Shown in pieces: positions 1-7,250 of a stretch of 50,625 bases of DNA. Every line of letters begins with the position of its first letter. The stretch's first letter is position 1. Under the pieces are notes generated by a model, which did not search any database, was not told the DNA's origin, and worked only from the letters and a program-made list of their open reading frames with translations. Origin of the DNA: Acidobacteriota bacterium (GTDB lineage Bacteria > Acidobacteriota > Blastocatellia > UBA7656); NCBI GenBank assembly GCA_016201275.1, contig JACQDB010000156.1, positions 1 to 50,625 on the forward strand, written 5' to 3'. Position numbers and translations under genes: made by a program.

Positions 1-1
1 A

Positions 2-320
2 GTTAGGCGGTTGGCTTCAACTGGCGAACTCTCCGCTGGCGCTCTGGACTTCAATTCCACACGCCTCATTTCTTGCTTTCGCGGTTAGCTCACTTCGAGT
101 CACTGCGAAGCTGATCGCTGGTGCTGGCGATTCATTCCGAGTCACTGCGAAGCTCAAGGCTTGCGCGGTTGACTCATTTCGAGTGACGGCGCAAGGCATC
201 GGTGGTCAGGTGATTCGGCCTTCCATCGCACCACATCGCGCTGCACATTGATTTCGAGTGCCGCCGTGAAACTGGCTCCTGTAGCCGATTCTGTGTCACG
301 TCGCTTTTCCCCTGCCTAAC
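2..320 (-). other. Possible remnant integron cassette (two core-site heptamers)
   Basis: Read on the minus strand, GTTAGGC occurs at 320-314 and GCCTAAC at 8-2. They fit the integron core-site consensus GTTRRRY and its complement RYYYAAC, and lie on the side of the integrase gene where cassettes are expected. The 8-bp arms AACATAAA (318-325) and TTTATGTT (338-345) form a hairpin beside the right heptamer. No full attC fold is demonstrated: the left one would run off the window, and I found no matching second core to the right. Each heptamer has about a 1 in 1000 chance per position, so coincidence is possible. The interior has no convincing gene. Confidence 0.25.
91..216. repeat. Three degenerate 42-bp tandem repeats
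   Basis: Units start at 91, 133 and 175 and share the core TTCGAGTCACTGCGAAGCT or a close variant (TTCGAGTGACGGCGCAAGG in the third). A truncated, more diverged unit may precede them (about 49-90). Because 42 is a multiple of three, the minus strand reads as a 14-residue repeat beginning FAVTRNES, but there is no ribosome binding site and nothing else protein-like, so I treat it as non-coding DNA. Confidence 0.6.
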
Positions 321-362
321 ATAAATTCGGCCTTGATTTTATGTTTCCATTCGTGGAAACAA

Positions 363-426
363 GTTTCTGCATCTACAAATTTGTTTCCGCTTGTACCAAC
401 TCCCTGGTTTCCATATCTACAAATTT
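363..426. repeat. Pair of 20-bp direct repeats
   Basis: GTTTCTGCATCTACAAATTT at 363-382 recurs at 407-426 with two differences. The second copy overlaps the 3' end of the neighbouring minus-strand gene. Function unknown; it could be a recombinase-related site given the adjacent integrase, but nothing shows this directly. Confidence 0.4.
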
Positions 427-767
427 TGGCGCTTGATGATGCGGCGCTCGATCCGGAGTCTTTTGGCTTGGTCATAGCGGAGTTCCCAAGCCTGCTGTTT
501 GCGATTCCATCTGCCGCCCGCGCTTTTCACTTTGTTTTGCAGCGCACTCTCGGTCAGCGAGACTTTGACGTTTACAATGTCACTGTCTTTCAGCGCTCGC
601 GGCTTTGGTTGCCAATCGCTCTCTTCAACGATTAACTCGACGGTCTTGTAACGCTTGCCTTGCTTTTCATCGTAGCGGTAACGAACGCATACAAGCTTTT
701 TGCCATATTGTAAGAGAAGCTTTTTGCTGCCTCTCTGTCCTGGATTTACTGTTGACCCTGTTCGCAT
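417..767 (-). CDS. Small basic protein of unknown function next to integrase
   Basis: A 116-residue, lysine/arginine-rich soluble protein with no signal peptide or membrane segment. I chose the ATG at 767 (MRTGSTVNPGQRG...) because AAAGGA lies just upstream; an upstream in-frame ATG at 848 would add 27 residues without a convincing ribosome binding site. The first half has a KKLLLQYGKKLVCVRYRYDE segment followed by a strand-rich stretch; the second half reads as a DNA-binding-like basic region (GGRWNRKQQAWELRYDQAKRL). Similar small proteins are, as far as I recall, scattered in acidobacterial and related genomes, often near mobile DNA. The gene points away from the integrase, as a first integron cassette would. 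Function not known. Confidence 0.6.
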   Translation of the reverse strand: MRTGSTVNPGQRGSKKLLLQYGKKLVCVRYRYDEKQGKRYKTVELIVEESDWQPKPRALKDSDIVNVKVSLTESALQNKVKSAGGRWNRKQQAWELRYDQAKRLRIERRIIKRQNL

Positions 768-915
768 ATTTTCCTTTGCGAAACAGACTTCTTGAAATAA
801 CAAAGAATAAAGCAGCGCCATCATACCTTCATTGTTTTCATCTGGCAAGTTGACCTTGAACTTTTTTCGCTTTACACTTGCGGCAATTTTTTAAGTCAAC
901 GACGAAAGGCGCTTT

Positions 916-1872
916 ATGTCTGAACTTCTCAACGCAGTGCGCGGCATCATACGGGCAAAACATTACAGCTACCGCACCGAAGAAGCTTATCTTGACTGGA
1001 TCAAACGGTTCATACTCTTTCACGACAAACGCCACCCGAAAGATATGAGTGAACCCGAAGTGACACGATTTCTGACTCACCTTGCCGTAGATAAACAGAT
1101 CGCTGCCTCGACGCAAAATCAAGCGATGGCTGCCATACTCTTTCTCTACAAAGAAGTTTTGAAACAACCGCTCGACTGGCTAGACGATGTGGTGCGCGCC
1201 AAACAACCGGAGCGTCTTCCGGTAGTGTTAACCAAAGAAGAAGTGCGTTCACTACTCCATCAACTCAAGGGCGAAAAATGGTTGATCGCCAGCCTGCTCT
1301 ACGGCGCGGGTTTACGCTTGCTCGAAGCTCTACGGCTGCGCGTCAAAGATGTTGATTTCGGTTATAACCAAATTGTCGTGCGCGATGGCAAAGGCCATAA
1401 AGATCGCATCACGATGTTGCCTGTCGCCTTGAAAGAGCCGCTACGGAAACAACTCAAAAGCGTCAAGGCGTTGCACGAGGCCGATCTAGCCGAAGGTTTC
1501 GGCGCGGTCTATTTGCCTTACGCTTTGGAGAGAAAATATCAAAAGGCGAACCGGCAATGGGGTTGGCAATATCTCTTTCCATCTCGACAACGCACGCTTG
1601 ATCCGCGCTCCGGTCTCAGCCGTCGCCATCATCTTTCCGAAAGCGCCATTCAATCGGCGGTTCACCAAGCTGTACAGAAAGCCGGTATCGTCAAGCCCGC
1701 TTCCTGTCATACGCTGCGGCACAGTTTCGCTACCCACCTGCTCGAAGCCGGTTATGACATACGCTCCATACAGGAACTGCTAGGTCATCAGGATGTCAGC
1801 ACCACCATGATCTACACACACGTTGTGCAGCGCGGCAGTGCAGTCGTTCGCAGCCCTATGGATGAAGGGTGA
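916..1872 (+). CDS. Integron-type tyrosine recombinase (IntI-like)
   Basis: A 318-residue site-specific recombinase with the usual N-terminal SAM-like core-binding domain (about 1-95) and C-terminal catalytic domain. The tyrosine-recombinase residues are visible: Arg134 in [10 protein letters not shown], His265-x-x-Arg268 in CHTLRH, His291 in LGHQD and the nucleophile Tyr300. Residues about 203-222 ([19 protein letters not shown]) match the extra patch that separates integron integrases from XerC/XerD. The ATG at 916 follows AAAGG. No other integron machinery is certain: there is one divergent small gene and two cassette-like heptamers to the left. It could therefore be a solo or degenerate chromosomal integron. 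Integron integrases normally recombine attI with attC sites as folded single strands. Confidence 0.88.
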   Translation: MSELLNAVRGIIRAKHYSYRTEEAYLDWIKRFILFHDKRHPKDMSEPEVTRFLTHLAVDKQIAASTQNQAMAAILFLYKEVLKQPLDWLDDVVRAKQPERLPVVLTKEEVRSLLHQLKGEKWLIASLLYGAGLRLLEALRLRVKDVDFGYNQIVVRDGKGHKDRITMLPVALKEPLRKQLKSVKALHEADLAEGFGAVYLPYALERKYQKANRQWGWQYLFPSRQRTLDPRSGLSRRHHLSESAIQSAVHQAVQKAGIVKPASCHTLRHSFATHLLEAGYDIRSIQELLGHQDVSTTMIYTHVVQRGSAVVRSPMDEG

Positions 1873-1908
1873 CAGGGGGAAGGGGAGACGGGGAGAAAAG
1901 GAGAGGTG
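1870..1908. repeat. Purine-rich GGGGAGA tract, left copy
   Basis: An almost pure G/A stretch (GGGGGAAGGGGAGACGGGG...) right after the integrase stop. It is the inverse complement in composition and motif of the pyrimidine tract at about 2081-2163, so the two bracket 1909-2080 as a loose inverted repeat. Confidence 0.5.
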
Positions 1909-1911
1909 GTG

Positions 1912-1933
1912 ATAACCTACAGCCGTAGGTTAT
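1912..1933 (+). terminator. Hairpin after the integrase gene
   Basis: ATAACCTAC (1912-1920) and GTAGGTTAT (1925-1933) form a perfect 9-bp stem with an AGCC loop, about 40 bp after the integrase stop. The following TTTGTT is only a weak U-tract, so termination is plausible rather than certain. Confidence 0.45.
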
Positions 1934-1942
1934 TTGTTCAAA

Positions 1943-2027
1943 CAGATTCAATTCAAGCGTAGGTGCCTGAACGGTACAGCAAATACGCTGTGCAGAATTA
2001 TGAATTTAACCAGATTCAATTCAAGCG
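1943..2027. repeat. Pair of 17-bp direct repeats
   Basis: CAGATTCAATTCAAGCG occurs exactly at 1943-1959 and 2011-2027, 68 bp apart, between the integrase and the polypyrimidine tract. It is followed by a short GCGGCTGCGA duplication. Possible footprint of an element or a recombinase site; no gene in it. Confidence 0.55.
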
Positions 2028-2062
2028 GCTGCGAGCGGCTGCGAATGGTTATCTGTAAACCG

Positions 2063-3238
2063 TTAAGCATTCCTGATGCGCCCTGTCTCCCCGTCTCCCT
2101 GTCTCCCTGTCGCCCCTTCTCCCTTTCTCCCTTTCTCCCCCTCGCCCCTTCTCCCTTTCTCTTCTTCACGATGGGTGTGCCATAAACCATCGGTCAGCTC
2201 GGCCAATTGCGCTTTGATTGCGATGTACTGACGGGCGAAGCGAGAGCGTTCGTCATCGGTCAGCGACGGAGTGCCTGCGGCGACGCGGTCGCTTTCAATC
2301 ACGCCATCCAGTTTTAAAGCGTACTTCAAACAGGCGAGCAGCTTTTCCTGCTGGCCGAATTTACAGGCCGCGCCGAATTGCTCGAAAGCGGTGCGGTAAA
2401 TTTGCATCAAGCGTTGGTCGCCGGTGAAGGCGGCACGCCAAGCTCTCTGCCACTCTCGCGGCAAGACATTGGCCGGGCCACTTACTACGCCTATCGGCAA
2501 TTCGTTGTGCAACAGATACCGATTCCAGTATTCGCGCACAAGTCCGCTGATGCCGTCTTCGAGGTGGAAGACCTGAAACATCAACATGGCATTGCCTATG
2601 TAGATGCCGAACTCGCCCTTGTCTTTGAAATGCAAAGCGCCTTTGGTGTAATTGCCTAAAACTTTGCGCGACGCCGACACTTTGATGCCGCGTATAAACG
2701 GCAGGCGGCTCAACTTCTTGACGTCGCGTGTGCGTAGGTGCGCGTGTTTCGGGTCAACGGCGAGGTCTGCGTTATCGTATAAAAAGAGCGGCAGGGATTT
2801 GCCCATATAATCGAATAGGTTGCTGACCTGGCGTTGAAAAAAATTCTGCATATCGCTGAGATCGGCAATTGACAGCGGCGCGATGACGGCGGCATCGGCT
2901 CCCGCTTCCAGCGCGCAGACGATGTTGGCCAACGCCTCGCTGCACGTTTCGGCGGTTACGCCTACCCACGCTTCGACCGCTTGGCGGTTTTGTTTTTTTA
3001 TCTGGCGGTTGAGTTTTGCGACTTCGTCCACTTCGAGAAGGATCAGGCGCTGGCGTTCGCGGTTGCTGATGCGATTCCATTCGCCCGTGGTGCCGACGCC
3101 GAAAATAATATCCGCACCGTAACCTTGCTGCGCGTTGTGACGAAAGACGCGACGTTGCTCGGCTTCGATCACCCGCCCCGCTGCATCCAGTACGGTGATG
3201 CTGGGAATGCTCAAACCGCGTCTGGGCGCATCGTTCAA
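2063..3238 (-). CDS. DapA/N-acetylneuraminate lyase family aldolase
   Basis: A class I (Schiff-base) aldolase of the dihydrodipicolinate synthase superfamily. Visible hallmarks are the GVGTTGE motif near residue 50, the FLYDN tyrosine near 155 and the Schiff-base lysine in RGIKVSAS near 185. The substrate cannot be read from sequence, and divergence from true DapA makes a sugar-acid aldolase equally possible. I place the start at TTG 3238: AGGAGG lies five bases upstream and the codon overlaps the preceding gene's stop as TTGA, implying coupling; a GTG at 3253 is the alternative. The last 25 or so residues (EEEKGRRGEGEKGRKGEG...) are translated from the polypyrimidine repeat, so the native protein has gained a low-complexity tail. 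Confidence 0.82.
   Translation of the reverse strand: MNDAPRRGLSIPSITVLDAAGRVIEAEQRRVFRHNAQQGYGADIIFGVGTTGEWNRISNRERQRLILLEVDEVAKLNRQIKKQNRQAVEAWVGVTAETCSEALANIVCALEAGADAAVIAPLSIADLSDMQNFFQRQVSNLFDYMGKSLPLFLYDNADLAVDPKHAHLRTRDVKKLSRLPFIRGIKVSASRKVLGNYTKGALHFKDKGEFGIYIGNAMLMFQVFHLEDGISGLVREYWNRYLLHNELPIGVVSGPANVLPREWQRAWRAAFTGDQRLMQIYRTAFEQFGAACKFGQQEKLLACLKYALKLDGVIESDRVAAGTPSLTDDERSRFARQYIAIKAQLAELTDGLWHTHREEEKGRRGEGEKGRKGEGATGRQGDGETGRIRNA
2081..2163. repeat. Polypyrimidine CCCTGTCTCC-type tract
   Basis: A run of CCCTGTCTCCC/CTTCTCCCTTT units on the plus strand. It is the inverted counterpart of the purine tract at 1870-1908 and encodes the low-complexity tail of the aldolase on the minus strand. 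Confidence 0.6.
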
Positions 3239-3873
3239 GCCCACCTCCTGCACGCTTCCAGATAATTCATTACTGCGAGATGGCCTGCCGGTTGCAGTTC
3301 ATGCAACAAGCGCTCGACGCCTTCGCGCTCGACGGCGTGCAGCGATATGGATTGCGTGCGGTGTTTGGGAAAAGTGACCTCGGCCAACTCCACCCAGCCG
3401 CACGCCATTTCATATTGCGAACGAATTTTGCCAATCAACAGAGTCTCAACCGAAGGCTTCGACTGGCGCAAGGTCTCTACAAAATCATCGGCAGTCAATG
3501 TCGCATCATTCGCCAGCGACGACGGTAAATTTACCTGTAACAATTCGGCGGTCTCTGCAAGGACGGCTTGAGCGACCGGAAAGTGAAAGGTCTTTTTATT
3601 GCTCTCGTGGTACAACTCCAAATCCGGAGACTCTTTTCTGAGCAGCAGTTTGAATTTCAACAACCAGTCGCTGTCCGCAGATTTTCGCAGCTTGAGGTTG
3701 TGGTCGCTCACAGGCGAGAGCAGATAGAGGTCTTGGCCGAAAAGTTTTGCCAAGGTGTTGCCGTTCGGGTCTAAGCGATAAGGCTGCTTGGTGATTTTTG
3801 TAATCAAGGTTTGCGGCAGCGCGCCAAACGCCCGCCACTCCCAAACATAACCTTCTTCCGCTGCTTTCCTCAT
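3235..3873 (-). CDS. Unrecognised soluble protein between sbcD and aldolase
   Basis: About 212 residues, no signal peptide or membrane segment. It opens with YVWEWRAFG and contains PVSDHNLKLR and LLKFKLLLRKES segments: alternating charged residues on strands, which loosely recall the CYTH/VTC tunnel fold of phosphate-chain enzymes, but I cannot confirm the family and assign no function. The ATG at 3873 is preferred; a GTG at 3903 would add ten residues but lacks a ribosome binding site. It follows sbcD by 50 bp and overlaps the aldolase start by four bases, so the three genes are probably one transcript and translationally coupled. Confidence 0.7.
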   Translation of the reverse strand: MRKAAEEGYVWEWRAFGALPQTLITKITKQPYRLDPNGNTLAKLFGQDLYLLSPVSDHNLKLRKSADSDWLLKFKLLLRKESPDLELYHESNKKTFHFPVAQAVLAETAELLQVNLPSSLANDATLTADDFVETLRQSKPSVETLLIGKIRSQYEMACGWVELAEVTFPKHRTQSISLHAVEREGVERLLHELQPAGHLAVMNYLEACRRWA

Positions 3874-3922
3874 GGTTTTTTTCTTCCCAACTTTCTCTCC
3901 CACAAATTGTCGGTCTCGCTAT

Positions 3923-5239
3923 TCAATCCGCACCTTCGGCCTGCGCGCTTTCCGGCGCAGCGGGCAGCCCAGGGAACAACCGCGCTTCCAGCAGGTGTAG
4001 AATCTTTTCCGGCGACTCGCCTTCCAATGCCATGCGTTTGGCTTCGACCACCAACGGCGCGAGTTCCGCCGCCTGACTGGCAAAGCGCGAATCCTGTTTA
4101 ATCAAATCTTCTATGACGCGCAATTCGCGTTCGCTGCGCGGCATATCTCTGGACAAACCGACAGCCACGGCCAGTTGCCTGGGAATCGTTTTGTTATTGA
4201 TAATCAAGCCCAGCGGGTGGAGTTCGTCTATCGCTTGCTCTTTCAATTTGTCCAGTCGCAGCAGGGAATTCTTGAATCCCAGTTGTCCGCGCAGCGTCAA
4301 TTCTATTACCGGCTTCTGCTGGTCATCCAACTCGTTGGTCAGCGCGCCGACCTGTCTGAGGGTTTCCAAAATTTCAGCGCGAACCACTTCCGGGTCTTCG
4401 GCATTGCCGACTTCGTGAGCCAGCCGTTTGAAGGGGCGTTGAAAATAATCTGCGCCTGCCGCAAAGAATTCGGTTTTGATATTCGTGCCGTCGGTTTCCA
4501 CTAAGAATGCGCCGCGTGGCGCTTCAACTTCATCCACGCTACAGGCTTCGAGCGAACCCGGATTATAAGCCCAGCCGTCAATCTCAAAACGCTTGTGAGT
4601 GTGGCCTAATGCCAGATAATCAACCGCCTCGCGCATGGTCACCAGTTTGGCTATGGATAAAGCGTTTTGCACACGGTGATTGAGTTGGCCCTCAACGTCG
4701 GAATGCAGCAGCATGATGTTAGTGGCGTCGGCGCGTTTTTTTTCCAACGCCGCCTGTGCCAGCAGCGGCAGCACGTTGCCAGTGGTTGCGCCGTACCAGT
4801 TCGAGCCGAAGATGCGTGCATCGGCGATGTCTATGAAAGAGCCTTTTTTCTGGTCATCGTCCCACTCAATCATGGTGGCTACGCCGTCATCATCCCAATG
4901 CGGTTCGAGCAGTTTGATATAGCCCCATTGCGAAAAACTGCGTAGCCAACTGAAGCGCGAAGTCGCTTCGTGTTGATCGTGATTGCCTTCGATGACGACC
5001 ACTGGAATGCGCGCTTCGGCCAACTTCATCAGCATGGCCATAGCGTGATTGGCGGCCTGCGGTTCGACCAGGCGACGGTCAAATAAATCTCCAGCTATCA
5101 ACACGAAATCAACCCGACGATTGAGGGCGTAACGCTCTATGACATCGCACCAGGCGCGAAAAAAATCGCCGGTGCGGTCGGGCAGATTGTAACGCTTGAT
5201 GCCTAAATGTATATCGGCTATGTGTAGAAACTTTGCCAT
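3923..5239 (-). CDS. sbcD: SbcD/Mre11-type DNA repair nuclease
   Basis: A 438-residue metallophosphoesterase of the Mre11/SbcD family. The phosphoesterase motifs are in order: FLHIADIHLG at the N-terminus, DFVLIAGDLFD, VVIEGNHDQHE, then MLLHSDVEG and LALGHTHKRFE before residue 220. These bind two metal ions, usually manganese, for DNA end processing. The C-terminal third lacks recognisable motifs and would cap the nuclease or bind an SbcC/Rad50 ATPase. No SbcC gene follows, although sbcC often does; here an unknown protein and an aldolase do. The partner may be encoded elsewhere. Confidence 0.88.
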   Translation of the reverse strand: MAKFLHIADIHLGIKRYNLPDRTGDFFRAWCDVIERYALNRRVDFVLIAGDLFDRRLVEPQAANHAMAMLMKLAEARIPVVVIEGNHDQHEATSRFSWLRSFSQWGYIKLLEPHWDDDGVATMIEWDDDQKKGSFIDIADARIFGSNWYGATTGNVLPLLAQAALEKKRADATNIMLLHSDVEGQLNHRVQNALSIAKLVTMREAVDYLALGHTHKRFEIDGWAYNPGSLEACSVDEVEAPRGAFLVETDGTNIKTEFFAAGADYFQRPFKRLAHEVGNAEDPEVVRAEILETLRQVGALTNELDDQQKPVIELTLRGQLGFKNSLLRLDKLKEQAIDELHPLGLIINNKTIPRQLAVAVGLSRDMPRSERELRVIEDLIKQDSRFASQAAELAPLVVEAKRMALEGESPEKILHLLEARLFPGLPAAPESAQAEGAD

Positions 5240-5338
5240 AATTATTCTTCAATGATTCTACTATAAAGAACGCTCGCGGTTCGAATCAAACAGGGTTTGG
5301 TTTGGGCTTACGGCTTGACAAGGCAAGGTCGGGGTTTT

Positions 5339-5404
5339 GCTTGGCGTATCTTGGCGACTTGGCGCGAATCGGTTCGCGCCAACATACGCCAAGATACGCC
5401 AAGC
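5339..5404. repeat. Nested inverted repeat (18-bp outer arms)
   Basis: Outer arms at 5339-5356 and 5387-5404 are exact 18-bp complements (GCTTGGCGTATCTTGGCG). Inner arms TTGGCGCGAA (5359-5368) and TTCGCGCCAA (5373-5382) form a second hairpin, so the whole 66 bp can fold into one rod. Confidence 0.75.
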
Positions 5405-5455
5405 AATTCAGATGAACAAGCGTGGGTAGTGCCCTAAAGTTGTGGTGGTCGGTAA

Positions 5456-5580
5456 GGATGGTGGATGAAATAAGACGCAGTTTTTGAGGTTCAGAGGTAC
5501 GCCTTTAGGCGTGAGTTGACACAGACGCTTCACGCCTAAAGGCGTACCTCTGAATTTGCACTTGATTTGATCCACCATCC
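5456..5580. repeat. Palindromic element with 11-bp ends and 24-bp internal arms
   Basis: Outer arms GGATGGTGGAT (5456-5466) and ATCCACCATCC (5570-5580) enclose exact 24-bp complementary arms at 5490-5513 and 5531-5554, centred on GTACGCCTTTAGGCGTG. The terminal inverted repeats suggest a small non-autonomous element. Confidence 0.7.
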
Positions 5581-5657
5581 TAAGAACCCGCCAAGCGAGT
5601 GACCGCCTAAAACCCCGTGCGTCAGCGCTGGGGGTGCGAATCGTAATTGTCTCTTAA

Positions 5658-5703
5658 CCCGCCAAGCGGGTGATAGCTAATTGGCTATCACCCGCTTGGC
5701 GGG
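5658..5703. repeat. Perfect 20-bp inverted repeat
   Basis: CCCGCCAAGCGGGTGATAGC (5658-5677) pairs exactly with 5684-5703 around a 6-base loop. The first arm itself begins with a smaller palindrome (CCCGCCAAGCGGG). Confidence 0.75.
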
Positions 5704-5726
5704 CTAACCATACGAATATCAATCGT

Positions 5727-5833
5727 CCACGGGCTAACGCCCGTGGCTTTATGCTTGCGCCCACGGGCGTTAGCCCGTGGCTTTATGCTTGCGCCCACTT
5801 CGTGGGCTAACACCCGTGACTTTATGCTTGCGC
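5727..5833. repeat. Three tandem hairpin units ending CTTTATGCTTGCGC
   Basis: Units at 5727-5760, 5761-5794 and 5795-5833. The first two are 34 bp and carry a CCACGGGCTAACGCCCGTGG-type palindrome in alternating forms; the third is 39 bp and degenerate. Each ends in (C/A)TTTATGCTTGCGC. They resemble REP-like palindromic units. Confidence 0.75.
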
Positions 5834-5942
5834 TCACGAAGTAGGCGCTCCAACCGCACCATATAATTAGGACACTACTCAAGCGTGAAGCCAGTCGCTT
5901 TTGCCGTTTGAAACTCGCAAGTGATATTGATACTCTTGCGCC

Positions 5943-6983
5943 GTGAAAAATCCCGACGCGGCCAAGCCTCCCGTAATCGCTTTTCTGTTCGTCTGGATGC
6001 GCCGTGCCACGAGCATCGCGCTCTATACGATTTTGGGTTTGCTGTTGCTGGCATTGTTGCCGGGGTTGTTGCCGTTGGCCTTGGTCGTTGACCGCATACG
6101 CGGCCAAGCCTTGGTCTTCAGTCGTTGCGTGTTGTTCTTCACCTTCTTTTTCGGCTGCGAAATTTTTGGCATCTTCATGAGTTGGGTATTGTGGCTAGGC
6201 TATCTTCCGGGGCGTGATGAGGAAAAATTTTTAAACTGGAATTTCGCTTTGCAGAAATGGTGGGCGAATGCTTTAGCGCAAGGCTGTCAAAAACTTTTCG
6301 GCCTGCGTTTAGCGGTCGAAGGCAGAGATGAATTGACCAGCGGCCCGGTCATCGTTTTTGCGCGTCACGTCAGCGCTGCCGATTCCTTGTTACCGGCTTT
6401 TTTTATTGCCAATCCGAACGGCCTGCGGCTGCGCTATGTTTTGAAGCGGCAACTGCTGTGGGACCCTTGTCTGGATATTGTCGGCAACCGTTTGCCCAAT
6501 TGTTTTGTGCGCCGCGACGCCGGGGAAGCGGATATGGTCAATCGGCTGATGACCAATTTGACAAAGCGCGACGGGGTGATGATTTTTCCCGAAGGAACGC
6601 GCTTTACCCGTGCGAAACAGGCCAACATACTGGCGCGCTTGCAAGCCAAAGGCGAGATGCGACTTTATGAACAGGCGGCGGCTTTGAAACACACCTTGCC
6701 GCCCAGACTCGGCGGGGCGTTGAATCTGTTACAGCGCAATGAAAATGCCGATGTGATTTTCTGCGCTCACGCGGGCTTTGATAGCGTTCTCAATCTGCGC
6801 GATTTTCTCAACGGCTCGTTGATTAATCGAACCGTGCGCGTGCGTTTCTGGCGCGTCGCGTTTGCCGACATCCCCGCTACCCGCGAAGCGCAGATGGATT
6901 GGTTGTTGACGCGTTGGCAAGAAATAGATGAGTGGATAGAAATCCAATTGCGCGCCGGTCACGAAATAGCCAGCGTAAATTGA
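5943..6983 (+). CDS. Membrane 1-acylglycerol-phosphate acyltransferase-like protein
   Basis: A 346-residue PlsC/AGPAT-superfamily protein, likely transferring an acyl chain to a lysophospholipid or related acceptor at the inner membrane. Two hydrophobic stretches fall in residues 20-95. The catalytic HX4D motif appears as RHVSAADS near residue 137 and the phosphate-binding FPEGTR near 215. It is longer than a minimal PlsC (about 240), with an N-terminal membrane module. The start is GTG without a clear Shine-Dalgarno; an ATG at 5997 is possible. The gene stands alone between two repeat-rich gaps. Confidence 0.8.
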   Translation: MKNPDAAKPPVIAFLFVWMRRATSIALYTILGLLLLALLPGLLPLALVVDRIRGQALVFSRCVLFFTFFFGCEIFGIFMSWVLWLGYLPGRDEEKFLNWNFALQKWWANALAQGCQKLFGLRLAVEGRDELTSGPVIVFARHVSAADSLLPAFFIANPNGLRLRYVLKRQLLWDPCLDIVGNRLPNCFVRRDAGEADMVNRLMTNLTKRDGVMIFPEGTRFTRAKQANILARLQAKGEMRLYEQAAALKHTLPPRLGGALNLLQRNENADVIFCAHAGFDSVLNLRDFLNGSLINRTVRVRFWRVAFADIPATREAQMDWLLTRWQEIDEWIEIQLRAGHEIASVN

Positions 6984-6995
6984 ATCGAGGGGAGC

Positions 6996-7227
6996 TTGGT
7001 GTTTCGCCTACAGGCGGCGGTTGCCGTATAGGAAACAAGCCGCCTGTAGGCCAATGGCGTTAAGTTAAGAAAAACGGTACCGCAGACGGTCTAGTTTGCG
7101 GCTGACAGCGGCAAACTAAGACTGGGATTTCGTGCGCTTCTGCCACCAAATCCGCCGCAGGCTAGACCGCCTGCGCTACATCTATGTCGCTTAACTTCAT
7201 GCCATTGGCCTGTAGGCGAAACACCAA
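6996..7227. repeat. 230-bp nested inverted-repeat element
   Basis: TTGGTGTTTCGCCTACAGGC (6996-7015) is the exact complement of 7208-7227. Inside, 7033-7060 pairs with 7190-7216 with a few mismatches (GCCTGTAGGCCAATGGC...TTAAG), and CGCAGACGGTCTAGTTTGCGG near 7081 pairs with the GCTAGACCGCCTGCG region near 7170. The stretch could form a long branched stem. It ends 24 bp before the DUF1295 gene and holds no convincing gene. Confidence 0.75.
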
Positions 7228-7250
7228 ACCCTGAACAGGAGAACAGGCCT

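Larger units (their letters stand above)
5240..5942. other. 703-bp intergenic block packed with palindromic repeats
   Basis: No coding region here is convincing. The block contains four distinct inverted-repeat structures, listed separately, between divergent genes (sbcD leftward, acyltransferase rightward). Promoters for both must lie at its ends, but none is clear. Confidence 0.7.

Noticed and set aside
333-635. Plus-strand open frame of 100 codons opposite the small gene at 417-767
   Set aside because: No ribosome binding site, no recognisable features, and it overlaps the better-supported minus-strand gene.
5270-5300. tRNA-like T-loop string GGTTCGAATC
   Set aside because: No acceptor stem, anticodon arm or D-arm can be built around it; chance match.
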